Shown here: positions 37,792 to 46,094 of the stretch, piece by piece
Layout: each line of letters opens with the position of its first letter
Position numbering within the stretch: position 1 is the stretch's first letter
Assembly: GCA_002733415.1 (NCBI GenBank)
Contig: NVVR01000001.1
Span: 10,493 to 74,492 of the forward strand
DNA from: Kordia sp.
GTDB taxonomy: Bacteria > Bacteroidota > Bacteroidia > Flavobacteriales > Flavobacteriaceae
Length of the DNA stretch: 64,000 nt
Direction: 5' to 3'
Made by a program: the position numbers and the translations under genes
The notes under the pieces: generated by a model
Database searches by the model: none
What the model was told of the DNA's origin: nothing
The model's input: the letters and a program-made list of their open reading frames with translations, nothing else

Positions 37792-38607
37792 ATGGTAGAA
37801 ACGCTGGTGTCCTCTGATTGGTTAATGGGTAATATATCCGATCCTGATTTAATAATTCTTGATGCAAGTCAGAAGGAAAATAAAGCAGGATTTAAAACTA
37901 ATTTAGATACTATTCAAATAGCTAATGCTAGGAAGTTTGATATTAAAAATAATTTCAGTGATACAAGCAGTTGTTATACAAATACACTTTTAAGTCCAGA
38001 AGCATTTGAAATAGAATGCAAGAATTTAGGGATAAATAAAACAAGTAAATTGGTTGTTTATGACAATTTAGGAGTCTATTCTAGTCCAAGAGTCTGGTGG
38101 ATGTTTAAGGTGATGGGATTCGATAATATTTCAGTTCTTGATGGGGGTCTTCCTGACTGGGTTGTGCAAGGGGGGGCAACAGAATCTTGTAGAAAACATC
38201 AATTTTTGAAAGGCTCATTCGCGACAGACTTTCAGGAAGGACAAGTAAGGGATTTTGAATTCATAAAGAAAAACTTAAAAAGTCAAAGAGCATTAGTAAT
38301 TGATGCACGTTCGGCAGATAGGTTTAACGGACTTATTCCTGAGTCTAGAAAAGGACTGAGAAGGGGGAATATTCCTAATTCAATAAACATTCCTTTTCAA
38401 GACGTATTAGAAAATGGGAAGTTCAAATCAAAAAAAGAGTTATTGACCTTGTTTAATAGTTTTGAGGTTAAAAATATATCATTAGTTTTTAGTTGTGGTT
38501 CGGGATTAACAGCTTGTATCGTTTTACTTGCTAGTGAATTAGTGTTAGAAAATAAAAAAGCAATTTACGACGGTTCTTGGACAGAGTGGGCTCAATTAGT
38601 GTCTTGA
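37792..38607 (+). CDS. Sulfurtransferase (3-mercaptopyruvate sulfurtransferase/rhodanese)
   Basis: A 271-residue protein with two rhodanese domains. The N-terminal one (1-120) includes KLVVYDNLGVYSSPRVWWMF and the C-terminal one (150-271) ALVIDARSADRFNG and RGNIPNSINIPF. The active-site loop CGSGLTAC (Cys235) with Gly-Ser-Gly rather than Arg/Lys favours mercaptopyruvate over thiosulfate as substrate. It would make pyruvate and a protein persulfide or H2S. It is coupled to pyk with a 10-nt gap and converges on the response-regulator gene 9 nt away. Confidence 0.92.
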   Translation: MVETLVSSDWLMGNISDPDLIILDASQKENKAGFKTNLDTIQIANARKFDIKNNFSDTSSCYTNTLLSPEAFEIECKNLGINKTSKLVVYDNLGVYSSPRVWWMFKVMGFDNISVLDGGLPDWVVQGGATESCRKHQFLKGSFATDFQEGQVRDFEFIKKNLKSQRALVIDARSADRFNGLIPESRKGLRRGNIPNSINIPFQDVLENGKFKSKKELLTLFNSFEVKNISLVFSCGSGLTACIVLLASELVLENKKAIYDGSWTEWAQLVS

Positions 38608-38616
38608 ACAAGCTAT

Positions 38617-39342
38617 TTAAAGTAAATTATTCTTATCTATTAACTTAATTAATTCAGCTTTTAAGTTTTTACTTAGTGAAACTTTTGCTCCGTTATTCAT
38701 GAGCAATAGATTTCCGTCAATGCCATCAATTTTTGTAAGGTTGACAATAAATGACTTTTGGCACCTGAAAAATTTAGAAGAAGGTAATATTTCAGCTAGT
38801 GCGGTTAAACTCATTAAAGACATGATCATTTTATCTTTTAGATGAAATTTCACATATTTTTGCATGCTTTCAACATAAATAAGTTCATTGAAAGAAATTT
38901 TGAGGGCTTTATAATCTGATTTTACAAAAATGTATTCTTCTTTAACAGTATTGTTTTTAACTATTACAGCACTATCGGTGTCTTTTAAAAGAGAGAGTAC
39001 TTTTCCAATAGCTTTGAAAAAACGGTCAAATCGTATTGGTTTTAATAAATAATCAATAACGTTTAATTCGTAGCTTTCTAAAGCATATTCAGAATACGCC
39101 GTTGTTAAAATGGTTAGCGGTGGGTTGCCTAATGATTTTAAAAAGCCAATACCAGTGATGTCAGGCATTTCAATATCCAAAAACATAATGTCAATTATGG
39201 TGTTGTTAATCACGCTCATAGCTTCCATTGCCGTATGGCATTTGGCAACAATATAAACGTTAGGGATTTTTGCTAAGTGCGCTTCTATTAATTCTTACGC
39301 AAGCGTTTCATCGTCAACTATAATGCAATTGTAGGTTTTCAA
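38617..39342 (-). pseudogene. LytR/AlgR-type response regulator with a nonsense codon
   Basis: The reconstructed frame starts at TTG 39342 (3 nt after the kinase stop) and reads LKTYNCIIVDDETLA, then a TAA stop at 39295-39297, then ELIEAHLAKIPNVYIVAKC and on to a complete regulator of 241 codons. The receiver keeps the phospho-acceptor MFLDIEMPD and the LKPIRFDRF lysine; the C-terminal half is a LytTR DNA-binding domain (YVESMQKYVKFH, FFRCQKSFIVNL). CAA (Gln) to TAA is the simplest cause. Translation could only restart at internal ATGs (for example 39228), losing the acidic pocket VDDE. So it is probably inactive, unless the base is a sequencing error or the codon is read through. Confidence 0.8.
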
Positions 39343-39345
39343 TTG

Positions 39346-40326
39346 TTATAAATTAATAGTTAGTGTTAGTTTAAAGATACCATTATTATTTTCAATATTC
39401 AACTGATGATTATCTGGGTAGTAGTGTTGTAATTGTTGTCCTATATTTTGTAAACCAACTCCTTTTTGGTTGCTTATTTGTTGATGAGAATTGGTAGCTT
39501 CAAAGGTTACTATATCTTTTTCAACATTTAAGTCAATCGATATATGTGCATTGTCATTATAAACTACATCACTATGTTTAAAACAGTTTTCAATAATGTT
39601 AATCAAAATTAATGGAGCTAATTTATGCTTAGCCAATACTCCTTTTGTAGTTATTGAAATGTTTTTTGCTGCTTTTAATTTTTTCATTAATTGCAAATCA
39701 ACATAGTTATTTAGAAGAGTTACTTCTCGTTCTAAAGGCACAAATTTACTTTTCCCTTCATAAATAATATACCGTAAAATATCCGATAATTTTTCAATCA
39801 TTAACGGAGCATTATCATGTTTAGCCAGACTTAATGAATAAATATTATTCAATGAGTTGAATAAAAAATGTGGACTCACTTGCGATTTAAGCATAAGTAA
39901 TTCCGCTTGTAGTTTTTCATTTTGTAATGACAATCGTTGTTTATGTTCTTGTTGAAAAAGTGTGAAATACCAATGCAAATATGATATAACAACAAAAAGA
40001 ATATAGTTCAACGAAAAGGAAAAAAAGTTCCTCACATCATCTTCACTTATTAAATAATGGCCTAATTCTGAATAGTAAAAAGGAACCGAAATGAAAATTA
40101 GGAGACCTAAAAGCCCCAATCCATATGTTAATTTCCCTTTTGTCTCTAGTAATTTAGGGATAAGTACATATAAATTGATGTAAAAAATAAAAGCATAAAT
40201 AGTACACTCAATTAAAGTAAAAGAGATTGCTTCTGCTAGTTTGTATTCAGTTTCTAAGTAATCAAGTACAAAGAAGAATATAAATACCCAAAAGAGGACG
40301 TGGTAAATTGATTTAACCTTTATCAT
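39346..40326 (-). CDS. LytS-type sensor histidine kinase
   Basis: A 326-residue His_kinase (PF06580 type) protein: four membrane helices (about 9-25, 33-56, 66-88, 101-124), a short coiled linker with QNEKLQAELLMLKSQ, the H-box QVSPHFLFNSLNNIY (His153), and an ATPase domain with NIIENCFKHSD and GVGLQNIGQQL. No periplasmic sensor domain is present, so the signal is likely sensed in the membrane. Its partner regulator follows at 3 nt but is interrupted, so signalling may be dead or redirected. Confidence 0.92.
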   Translation of the reverse strand: MIKVKSIYHVLFWVFIFFFVLDYLETEYKLAEAISFTLIECTIYAFIFYINLYVLIPKLLETKGKLTYGLGLLGLLIFISVPFYYSELGHYLISEDDVRNFFSFSLNYILFVVISYLHWYFTLFQQEHKQRLSLQNEKLQAELLMLKSQVSPHFLFNSLNNIYSLSLAKHDNAPLMIEKLSDILRYIIYEGKSKFVPLEREVTLLNNYVDLQLMKKLKAAKNISITTKGVLAKHKLAPLILINIIENCFKHSDVVYNDNAHISIDLNVEKDIVTFEATNSHQQISNQKGVGLQNIGQQLQHYYPDNHQLNIENNNGIFKLTLTINL

Positions 40327-40413
40327 TTAGAATCGTATTGTACTCAAAAATATTGATTTTATCTTTTAAATATAAGCAATAGGATTGAAAAGCGCTTTTT
40401 TGGGAACACAGTG

Positions 40414-40448
40414 CTAGTTTTTAGCTACAGGCTAAAAACTAGTTTTTT
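40414..40448 (+). terminator. Perfect 12-bp hairpin followed by T6 in a divergent promoter region
   Basis: CTAGTTTTTAGC (40414-40425), loop TACAG, GCTAAAAACTAG (40431-40442), then TTTTTT. It has the form of an intrinsic terminator or attenuator on the plus strand, but the only plus-strand gene nearby is downstream (40538). The minus-strand kinase gene starts 88 nt away in the other direction. Confidence 0.5.
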
Positions 40449-40537
40449 AACCCTAAAATAATGGCTTTGGTGGAAAATTGTTTTTCAAGTTATACAACGT
40501 ATATACTTTAGCGGCATATTAATAAAATTCAATTGTT

Positions 40538-42520
40538 ATGAAAAACATTTTAATACTTACTGTAATGCTGACAATGCTAATGTCATCAAATGCTCAAATT
40601 GCCGATACCATTATTAAAAGCGCAAAAATATATACTGCTGATGCTTCAGATACATTTGTTCAAGCTTTAGCAATTAAAGATGGACTTATAATTTATACCG
40701 GTACTGATGCCGGGGTTAATGTTTATTTAGGAGCAGGAACTACTGTTAAAGATGCTGGAGGGAGGTTAATACTTCCAGGAATGCATGATGTACATATGCA
40801 TCCGTTAGAAGCAAGTTCTACTAATGGGTCGAGTTGTAGTTTGAGTAGTGCTGAAACAAATCCCGAAAATTACAAAGCTATTATACAAGCATGTGGGAGT
40901 ACTCCTAATGCTAACGGTTGGGTTTTAGGATGGGGACATTCAATATATACGCTATTAAATGCTACAAGAGCTCCTCGTTTGATACTAGATGAGGTATACC
41001 CAACTACTCCAGCGTTATTTATGGAAGAAACCTCTCATTCTATGTGGATAAATACTGCAGGATTAAATGTTTTGGGAATTACGGATAGTACTCCAGATCC
41101 AGTTGGAGGGCATATTGTAAAATCTAAATGGGGGACCGTTACTGATGTAGATGGAATTTTATTGGATAATGCAGGTGATGTAGCAATAAGTGTGGCCTTA
41201 GTAACTAACGGAACGCTACAAACGAATAACTATGAAGGCTTGGTATATTACGGATTACCATTGTTAGCTAAAAATGGAATTACTTCTATTTGTGAAGGTC
41301 GTACCTATTGGAAACAAAATTATATTCAAACTTGGCAACAAATTAAAGCGAATAATTTATTGACTTGTAGGGTTGCTTTAGCACCTTGGATTTATCCAGA
41401 TGATAATGATGCAACTCAAATACCAGCTATTGAAGCATTGTATGATGCTGGAGATGATATGCTAAAAATACGTCAGATTAAATTATATTCAGATGGGATC
41501 TTAATCAATGCAACAGCAGCAATGCACGATGATTACGAAGCCGGGATATTGACTACTCTAGGGTTTCCATTTTCAAAAGGATTAAATTATATAGATGCTT
41601 CAAGGATGACAAACCTAATAACGGCTTTAGAAACTAAAGGGTTCGACTTTCATATTCATGCAATTGGTGATAGAGGAATTACAGAAAGCTTAGATGCTAT
41701 TGCTACAGCAAGAGCAACAAATGGAGATATTGGTGCACGACATAGAGTTACGCATTTAGAAGTTGTAAAAACTACAGATTACCTAAGGTTTTCAAGTTTA
41801 AATGTTACTGTTGATATGCAAGTAACAGGAGATTTTACCAATCCAAATCATTGGCATGATAATGATAATTTTATAGGAGTAACACGATCTGATAATTTAG
41901 TACCCGTAAAATCTATTTATGATGCAGGAGCTAAAGTTACTTTAAGTAGTGATTGGGATGTAAGTAGTGCTAGTCCTTTTGTGGGAATTCAAAATTCATT
42001 AACAAGAGCCCCTCAAAATTTGCCAAATGTAGCTACAGCAGTAAAAGCATATACAATTAACGGAGCTTATGTTATGCGTCAGGAAGATAAAACAGGAAGC
42101 TTAGAAGTAGGTAAATATGCTGATTTAATTATGGTTGATAGGGATATTTTCACCATCCCAAATACGCAAATTGGAGCCACTAAAGTAGTGTTTACATGGT
42201 TGGCAGGAAATCAAGTATACCAAGACGCTGTTTTAGGCACAGCAGAAAACATGCAAAATAGCACTAAGTTTGAAGTATACCCAACTGTCGCGCATGAAGA
42301 GGTATATGTATATTTTACTGGAGAGAAAGCTACAGATTCTTCAATTGATATTTATGATTTTAGCGGAAAAAGAATCAGCAAACAAAAGGCAGATCCTGAT
42401 TCATTCACCAATAATGAAATAAAAATAGATGTATCGGGCTTTTCAGAAGGAATATATATACTGAAATTTTCAAATGGAATTGATCAAACAAAGTCTAAAA
42501 AGTTCATAATTAGTAAATAG
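40538..42520 (+). CDS. Secreted amidohydrolase (YtcJ-like) with T9SS type A sorting domain
   Basis: A 660-residue exported enzyme. Signal peptide 1-19; amidohydrolase_3-type barrel with the metal-binding HxH in MHDVHMHPLEA (His86, His88), FHIHAIGDRG and RVTHLEVV further on, and the late Asp in LSSDWDVSSASP. The last ~80 residues (FEVYPTVAHEEVYVYF, ISGK-like repeats, GIYILKFSNG) form a type A sorting tail for T9SS export and surface attachment. Substrate unknown; YtcJ relatives hydrolyse amides or act on exported small compounds. It ends at a terminator at 42545. Confidence 0.9.
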   Translation: MKNILILTVMLTMLMSSNAQIADTIIKSAKIYTADASDTFVQALAIKDGLIIYTGTDAGVNVYLGAGTTVKDAGGRLILPGMHDVHMHPLEASSTNGSSCSLSSAETNPENYKAIIQACGSTPNANGWVLGWGHSIYTLLNATRAPRLILDEVYPTTPALFMEETSHSMWINTAGLNVLGITDSTPDPVGGHIVKSKWGTVTDVDGILLDNAGDVAISVALVTNGTLQTNNYEGLVYYGLPLLAKNGITSICEGRTYWKQNYIQTWQQIKANNLLTCRVALAPWIYPDDNDATQIPAIEALYDAGDDMLKIRQIKLYSDGILINATAAMHDDYEAGILTTLGFPFSKGLNYIDASRMTNLITALETKGFDFHIHAIGDRGITESLDAIATARATNGDIGARHRVTHLEVVKTTDYLRFSSLNVTVDMQVTGDFTNPNHWHDNDNFIGVTRSDNLVPVKSIYDAGAKVTLSSDWDVSSASPFVGIQNSLTRAPQNLPNVATAVKAYTINGAYVMRQEDKTGSLEVGKYADLIMVDRDIFTIPNTQIGATKVVFTWLAGNQVYQDAVLGTAENMQNSTKFEVYPTVAHEEVYVYFTGEKATDSSIDIYDFSGKRISKQKADPDSFTNNEIKIDVSGFSEGIYILKFSNGIDQTKSKKFIISK

Positions 42521-42544
42521 GTTAATAATAGTTTTTTTAGGTTT

Positions 42545-42580
42545 AAAAGGCTCTGGTTTAAAAATTGGAGCTTTTTAAGT
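42545..42580 (+). terminator. Rho-independent terminator of the amidohydrolase gene
   Basis: AAAAGGCTC (42545-42553) pairs with GAGCTTTTT (42568-42576), with one G-T wobble, across a 14-nt loop; the right arm is T-rich. It lies 24 nt after the amidohydrolase stop. Confidence 0.65.
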
Positions 42581-42612
42581 TTTATCCGTTTTGGGAATCT
42601 ACTATAAAAATA

Positions 42613-43131
42613 TTACTTTGTAAAATATATTTTGTCTACATTAAAAATGGAGTTTCCAAATACAGCAACAGGAGCTTGAACTACGGTTAAGACCAAAGAA
42701 GTTTCATTTAAACTATCAATTTTAAACATATATCTTTCAGTTTTTAATTCAAAAGCAGCATAGTCATAAATGACACTTTTTACATTATCTCCTTCATATT
42801 CGGCGCTTTTAATAGCATATTTCCAATGGTAAAAATTTATCGACTCATTTTTTCTAGTGATTAGCTCGGTACCTTTTAAAACAGGGGCTGAGGTTATCAG
42901 CTTGGTGACTTTTAATTGCTCTGTTGCCTTGTCAAAGTTCAAAGTCAAATCAATCTTATCGGAAAAAGCAGGTTCCATTTTCACAAGTTTCCAGTTAGTA
43001 TTATAGAGTAAATGATTTTCCGAAATTTCTATTTGTTCAGTAGTTGTTATGATTTCTTCTTGTGAATATCCTTTCAGGTTAATAACTAATATGGTAATTA
43101 GGATGATAAAACTTCTATATTTTAATTTCAT
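42613..43131 (-). CDS. Secreted protein of unknown function
   Basis: A 172-residue protein not recognised. A 22-residue signal peptide is clear, and the rest looks like a lipocalin-like strand-rich fold: LYNTNWKLVKMEPAFSDKI, then SLVLTVVQAPVAVFG near the end. The phrase 'TNWKLVKM' is typical of small secreted heat-shock-like or lipocalin-like Bacteroidetes proteins; no motif allows a functional call. It is transcribed alone, convergent with the amidohydrolase gene. Confidence 0.65.
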   Translation of the reverse strand: MKLKYRSFIILITILVINLKGYSQEEIITTTEQIEISENHLLYNTNWKLVKMEPAFSDKIDLTLNFDKATEQLKVTKLITSAPVLKGTELITRKNESINFYHWKYAIKSAEYEGDNVKSVIYDYAAFELKTERYMFKIDSLNETSLVLTVVQAPVAVFGNSIFNVDKIYFTK

Positions 43132-43256
43132 AATGAATAAGTATTTAACGCTCTCTAAAATACAGAATAACGAGTAATAAAAAAAATATATGATTAGAGA
43201 TTGAAGTGTTAAAATAGTTTTTTGACCTTAAACATGTGGAGATTCCACATATTGAT

Positions 43257-44360
43257 TTAGAACTCGAATTTTAATTGAACTGAAACACTTTTTTGAATTT
43301 TTTCGGTTTCTTTTTTAGCAACGTTATTTAAGTTTCCAAGAGAAATTCCTAACAATCGTACGGAGTTTTTCGGTTTTTCTTGAAACAATAATTTTTTAGC
43401 AGTTTCTAGAATTAAATGTTTGTCCGAAATGAAATATTGTATTGTTTTGCTTCTTGTTTGTTGTGTAAAATCGCTATACTTTATTTTTAAAGTGATTGTT
43501 TTTCCAGAAATTTTACTGCGCTTTAAGCGCTTTTCTAATTCTTCAGCAATATGCTCTAGTTTTTCAAGCATATATATTTCGGAGGTAATATTGTCGAAAA
43601 ATGTTCGTTCTGCTGCGATAGATTTTTGTATTCTATTGGGTTTTACTTCACTTAAATGAATCCCTCTAACTACATTGTAATAATAGGCGCCTGATTTTCC
43701 AAAATGAGTAGTTAAATATTCAACGGTTTTGTGTTTTAAATCATGCCCTTCAAAAATTCCTAGTTGGTACATTTTTTCAGCGGTAACTTTTCCTACACCA
43801 TAAAATTTACGAATGTCCAACCCTTCTAAAAAAGGAATAACTTCTTCTGGGTTTACAGTTTTTTGCCCGTTAGGTTTATTGTAATCACTGGCAACTTTTG
43901 CAATAAATTTATTAATTGATATTCCTGCAGATGCCGTTAAACCCGTTTTTTGAAAAATACGTTCTCTAATTTCTTCGGCGAGTAAAGAAGCGCTTAAAAC
44001 TCCTTTCTTATTTTCGGTAACATCCAAATAAGCTTCGTCTAGTGATAGGGGTTCTACTAAGTCAGTATACTCATAAAAAATTTTTCGTATTTGCTTGGAA
44101 ATTTCTTTATATCGGTCAAACCTAGGTTTTACAAAAATGAGTTCTGGACAGCGTTTTCTTGCTACTGTGCCACTAATAGCACTTCGTACGCCAAATACTC
44201 TTGCTTCATAGCTTGCAGCGCTTACAACTCCTCTTTTTCCTCCGCCTCCTACAGCGACAGGTTTTCCTTTTAACTCAGGATTATCCAGTTGTTCTACAGA
44301 GGCATAAAATGCATCCATATCTACATGAATAATTTTTCTAAGCGGGAAATTAAAAGGCAT
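43257..44360 (-). CDS. dinB: DNA polymerase IV (Y-family)
   Basis: A 367-residue lesion-bypass polymerase. It begins with the palm motif HVDMDAFYASVEQL (Asp14), carries LSLDEAYLDV (Asp108, Glu109) for the metal site, KFIAKVASDYNKP and GVGKVTAEKMYQLGI (helix-hairpin-helix), and a little-finger domain to the end, with no obvious beta-clamp motif other than the C-terminal SVQLKFEF. Lengths and motifs are standard. It is divergent from DUF2238 and lies 3 kb from umuC, giving two Y-family polymerases within 4 kb. Confidence 0.95.
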   Translation of the reverse strand: MPFNFPLRKIIHVDMDAFYASVEQLDNPELKGKPVAVGGGGKRGVVSAASYEARVFGVRSAISGTVARKRCPELIFVKPRFDRYKEISKQIRKIFYEYTDLVEPLSLDEAYLDVTENKKGVLSASLLAEEIRERIFQKTGLTASAGISINKFIAKVASDYNKPNGQKTVNPEEVIPFLEGLDIRKFYGVGKVTAEKMYQLGIFEGHDLKHKTVEYLTTHFGKSGAYYYNVVRGIHLSEVKPNRIQKSIAAERTFFDNITSEIYMLEKLEHIAEELEKRLKRSKISGKTITLKIKYSDFTQQTRSKTIQYFISDKHLILETAKKLLFQEKPKNSVRLLGISLGNLNNVAKKETEKIQKSVSVQLKFEF

Positions 44361-44470
44361 TTTTTAAATTAAATAATTGAAGTATTAAAAGATAGAATAC
44401 CTTTTCTCAAAAATACAACATTAAAATTTCGTTTAATCATTCAATTTTTCAATCTTTGAATTAAAACAGA

Positions 44471-45067
44471 ATGAACTTTTTAAAGACACTCCTTTTTTTG
44501 CTAATGCTATTGTTTATTTGGTCGGCTATAAAACCGTTTGAATACTTTACTTGGTTTTTAGAAGTATTACCAGTAATTATTGGTGTTTTGGTTTTACTCT
44601 TCACGTATAAAAATTTTCGGTTTACAAAGTTGATTTACGTTTTGATATTTGTTCATTGCGTGATTTTGGTTATCGGTGGGCATTATACCTATGCAGAGGT
44701 GCCGTTATTTGATTGGATTCAAGAGGTGTTTCATCAATCAAGAAATAATTATGATAAAGTAGGGCATTTTGCACAAGGGTTTGTTCCAGCAATGATTGCG
44801 AGAGAGTTATTACTTCGTAAAAATGTTATTAACGGAAAAACCTGGTTGAATTTTATTGTGGTGTGTATTGCCATGGCAATTAGTGTTACCTATGAATTTA
44901 TTGAATGGGGTGTTTCATTGGCTACGGGTGATGGTGGCTATTCTTTTTTGGGAACTCAAGGCTATGTTTGGGACACTCAATCAGACATGTTGTATGCTAC
45001 TTTTGGGGCCATTATTGCGCTATTGATGTTGAGTAAAAGTCATGATAATCAATTGATTAATGAGTAG
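44471..45067 (+). CDS. DUF2238 (YjdF-like) membrane protein
   Basis: A 198-residue inner-membrane protein with five or six helices. The family motifs are YDKVGHFAQGFVPAM, YEFIEWGVSLATGDGG and LGTQGYVWDTQSDMLYA; the conserved acidic residues and His/Asp pairs suggest a metal or substrate site in the membrane. Function unknown. The CYTH-domain gene follows at 24 nt and is probably co-transcribed. Confidence 0.85.
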   Translation: MNFLKTLLFLLMLLFIWSAIKPFEYFTWFLEVLPVIIGVLVLLFTYKNFRFTKLIYVLIFVHCVILVIGGHYTYAEVPLFDWIQEVFHQSRNNYDKVGHFAQGFVPAMIARELLLRKNVINGKTWLNFIVVCIAMAISVTYEFIEWGVSLATGDGGYSFLGTQGYVWDTQSDMLYATFGAIIALLMLSKSHDNQLINE

Positions 45068-45091
45068 ATTTCCTTTTTATAGAAGATAAAT

Positions 45092-45559
45092 ATGATAGAA
45101 ATAGAGCGTAAGTTTTTAGTGGCTTCAGATGAGTACAAAGTAAGATCTTATAAAAGCACCCGTATAACACAAGGGTTTTTGAGTACAGATCCTGAGCGCA
45201 CAGTTCGTGTACGTATAAAAGGTAATCAAGGGTTTTTAACTATTAAAGGGAAGTCGAATACTAGTGGAACTTCTCGTTTTGAATGGGAAAAAGAAATTGA
45301 TTTAGAAGAGGCAGAAGGGTTATTGAAATTGTGCCGAAAAGGAATTATTGATAAAGTTAGATATGAAGTAAAAAGTAATGCTCATATTTATGAAATAGAT
45401 GAGTTTTTTGGAAGTAATGAAGGATTAGTTATTGCCGAAATTGAATTGAATTCAGAAAATGAAGCCTTTGAAAAACCAAACTGGTTAGGAGTTGAGGTTA
45501 CCGGAGAAAACAAATATTACAATTCACAATTGAGTATAAGCCCTTTTTGTGAGTGGTAA
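45092..45559 (+). CDS. CYTH domain phosphatase (ygiF/ThTPase-like)
   Basis: A 155-residue triphosphate tunnel enzyme. The signature ExExK is at 3-7 (MIEIERKFLV), and TVRVRIKGNQGFLTIKGK and VIAEIELNSE complete the tunnel of acidic and basic residues. Members hydrolyse inorganic triphosphate or thiamine triphosphate; adenylate cyclase activity of the family is possible but less likely at this length. The gene is convergent with umuD and the stops are only 3 nt apart. Confidence 0.9.
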   Translation: MIEIERKFLVASDEYKVRSYKSTRITQGFLSTDPERTVRVRIKGNQGFLTIKGKSNTSGTSRFEWEKEIDLEEAEGLLKLCRKGIIDKVRYEVKSNAHIYEIDEFFGSNEGLVIAEIELNSENEAFEKPNWLGVEVTGENKYYNSQLSISPFCEW

Positions 45560-45562
45560 CAG

Positions 45563-45994
45563 TTATAGTTTTTTAATTACATTAGTTACAATACCCCAGA
45601 TGATAAAATTATTTTCTGAAGTAATTTGTATAGGTTGGTAATCAGGGTTTTCAGGTTGTAACCAAACAGCATCATTTTCTACACGCAATCGTTTTACTGT
45701 AAACTCACCATCTAAAAAACACACTGCAATTTTATTATTTGTAGGCGCAATACTTCTATCAATAACCAATAAATCATTGTCGTCTAAACCTGCGCCAATC
45801 ATTGATTGCCCACTTACACGTGCAAAAAAAGTAGCTTCTTTGTTTTTAATTAATTCCCTATCTAATGAAATGCGTTCTTGTTTGAAATCATCAGCAGGAG
45901 AAGGGAAACCACATGATATTCCAGTATCGAAAAAAAATGCGCCTTCACTCTCTTGAGTATCAGGTGTGAAAAATGTAAGTGCTTCGGTTATCAT
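45563..45994 (-). CDS. umuD: UmuD-like S24 peptidase, polymerase V accessory subunit
   Basis: A 143-residue LexA-type self-cleaving protein. Cleavage site Cys28-Gly29 in ISCGFPSPADDF, catalytic Ser64 in SGQSMIGAGLDD, and Lys101 in FTVKRL; the Ser-Lys spacing (37) equals that of E. coli UmuD, shifted by 4. No DNA-binding domain is present, so it is UmuD rather than LexA. It sits downstream of umuC on the same strand, the reverse of the usual umuDC order. The 9-mer GTACCTTTA lies just before its ATG, as it does before umuC. Confidence 0.92.
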   Translation of the reverse strand: MITEALTFFTPDTQESEGAFFFDTGISCGFPSPADDFKQERISLDRELIKNKEATFFARVSGQSMIGAGLDDNDLLVIDRSIAPTNNKIAVCFLDGEFTVKRLRVENDAVWLQPENPDYQPIQITSENNFIIWGIVTNVIKKL

Positions 45995-45998
45995 CGTA

Positions 45999-46007
45999 TA
46001 AAGGTAC
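45999..46007 (-). promoter_or_regulatory. GTACCTTTA motif 4 nt before the umuD start
   Basis: On the minus strand GTACCTTTA lies immediately upstream of the ATG at 45994. The same 9-mer occurs 3 nt upstream of the umuC ATG. TACCTTTA also resembles a TAnnTTTG -7 box, which would give leaderless transcripts, though no matching -33 box was seen. Confidence 0.4.
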
Positions 46008-46051
46008 TTCTTTTAATTTAATTAGAATGAGGTCTGTTTTAAACAAAAAAT

Positions 46052-46089
46052 AGCTTCACCATTTACCCTTTCGCCAAGGAGAGGAAGCT
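46052..46089. repeat. Dispersed intergenic repeat with AGCTTC/GAAGCT ends
   Basis: AGCTTC (46052-46057) and GAAGCT (46084-46089) flank ACCCTTTCGCC and AAGGAGAGG, in the 100-nt gap between umuC and umuD. The GGAGAGG core relates it to the copies near 19.2 and 34.5 kb. Confidence 0.5.
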
Positions 46090-46094
46090 AGCAC

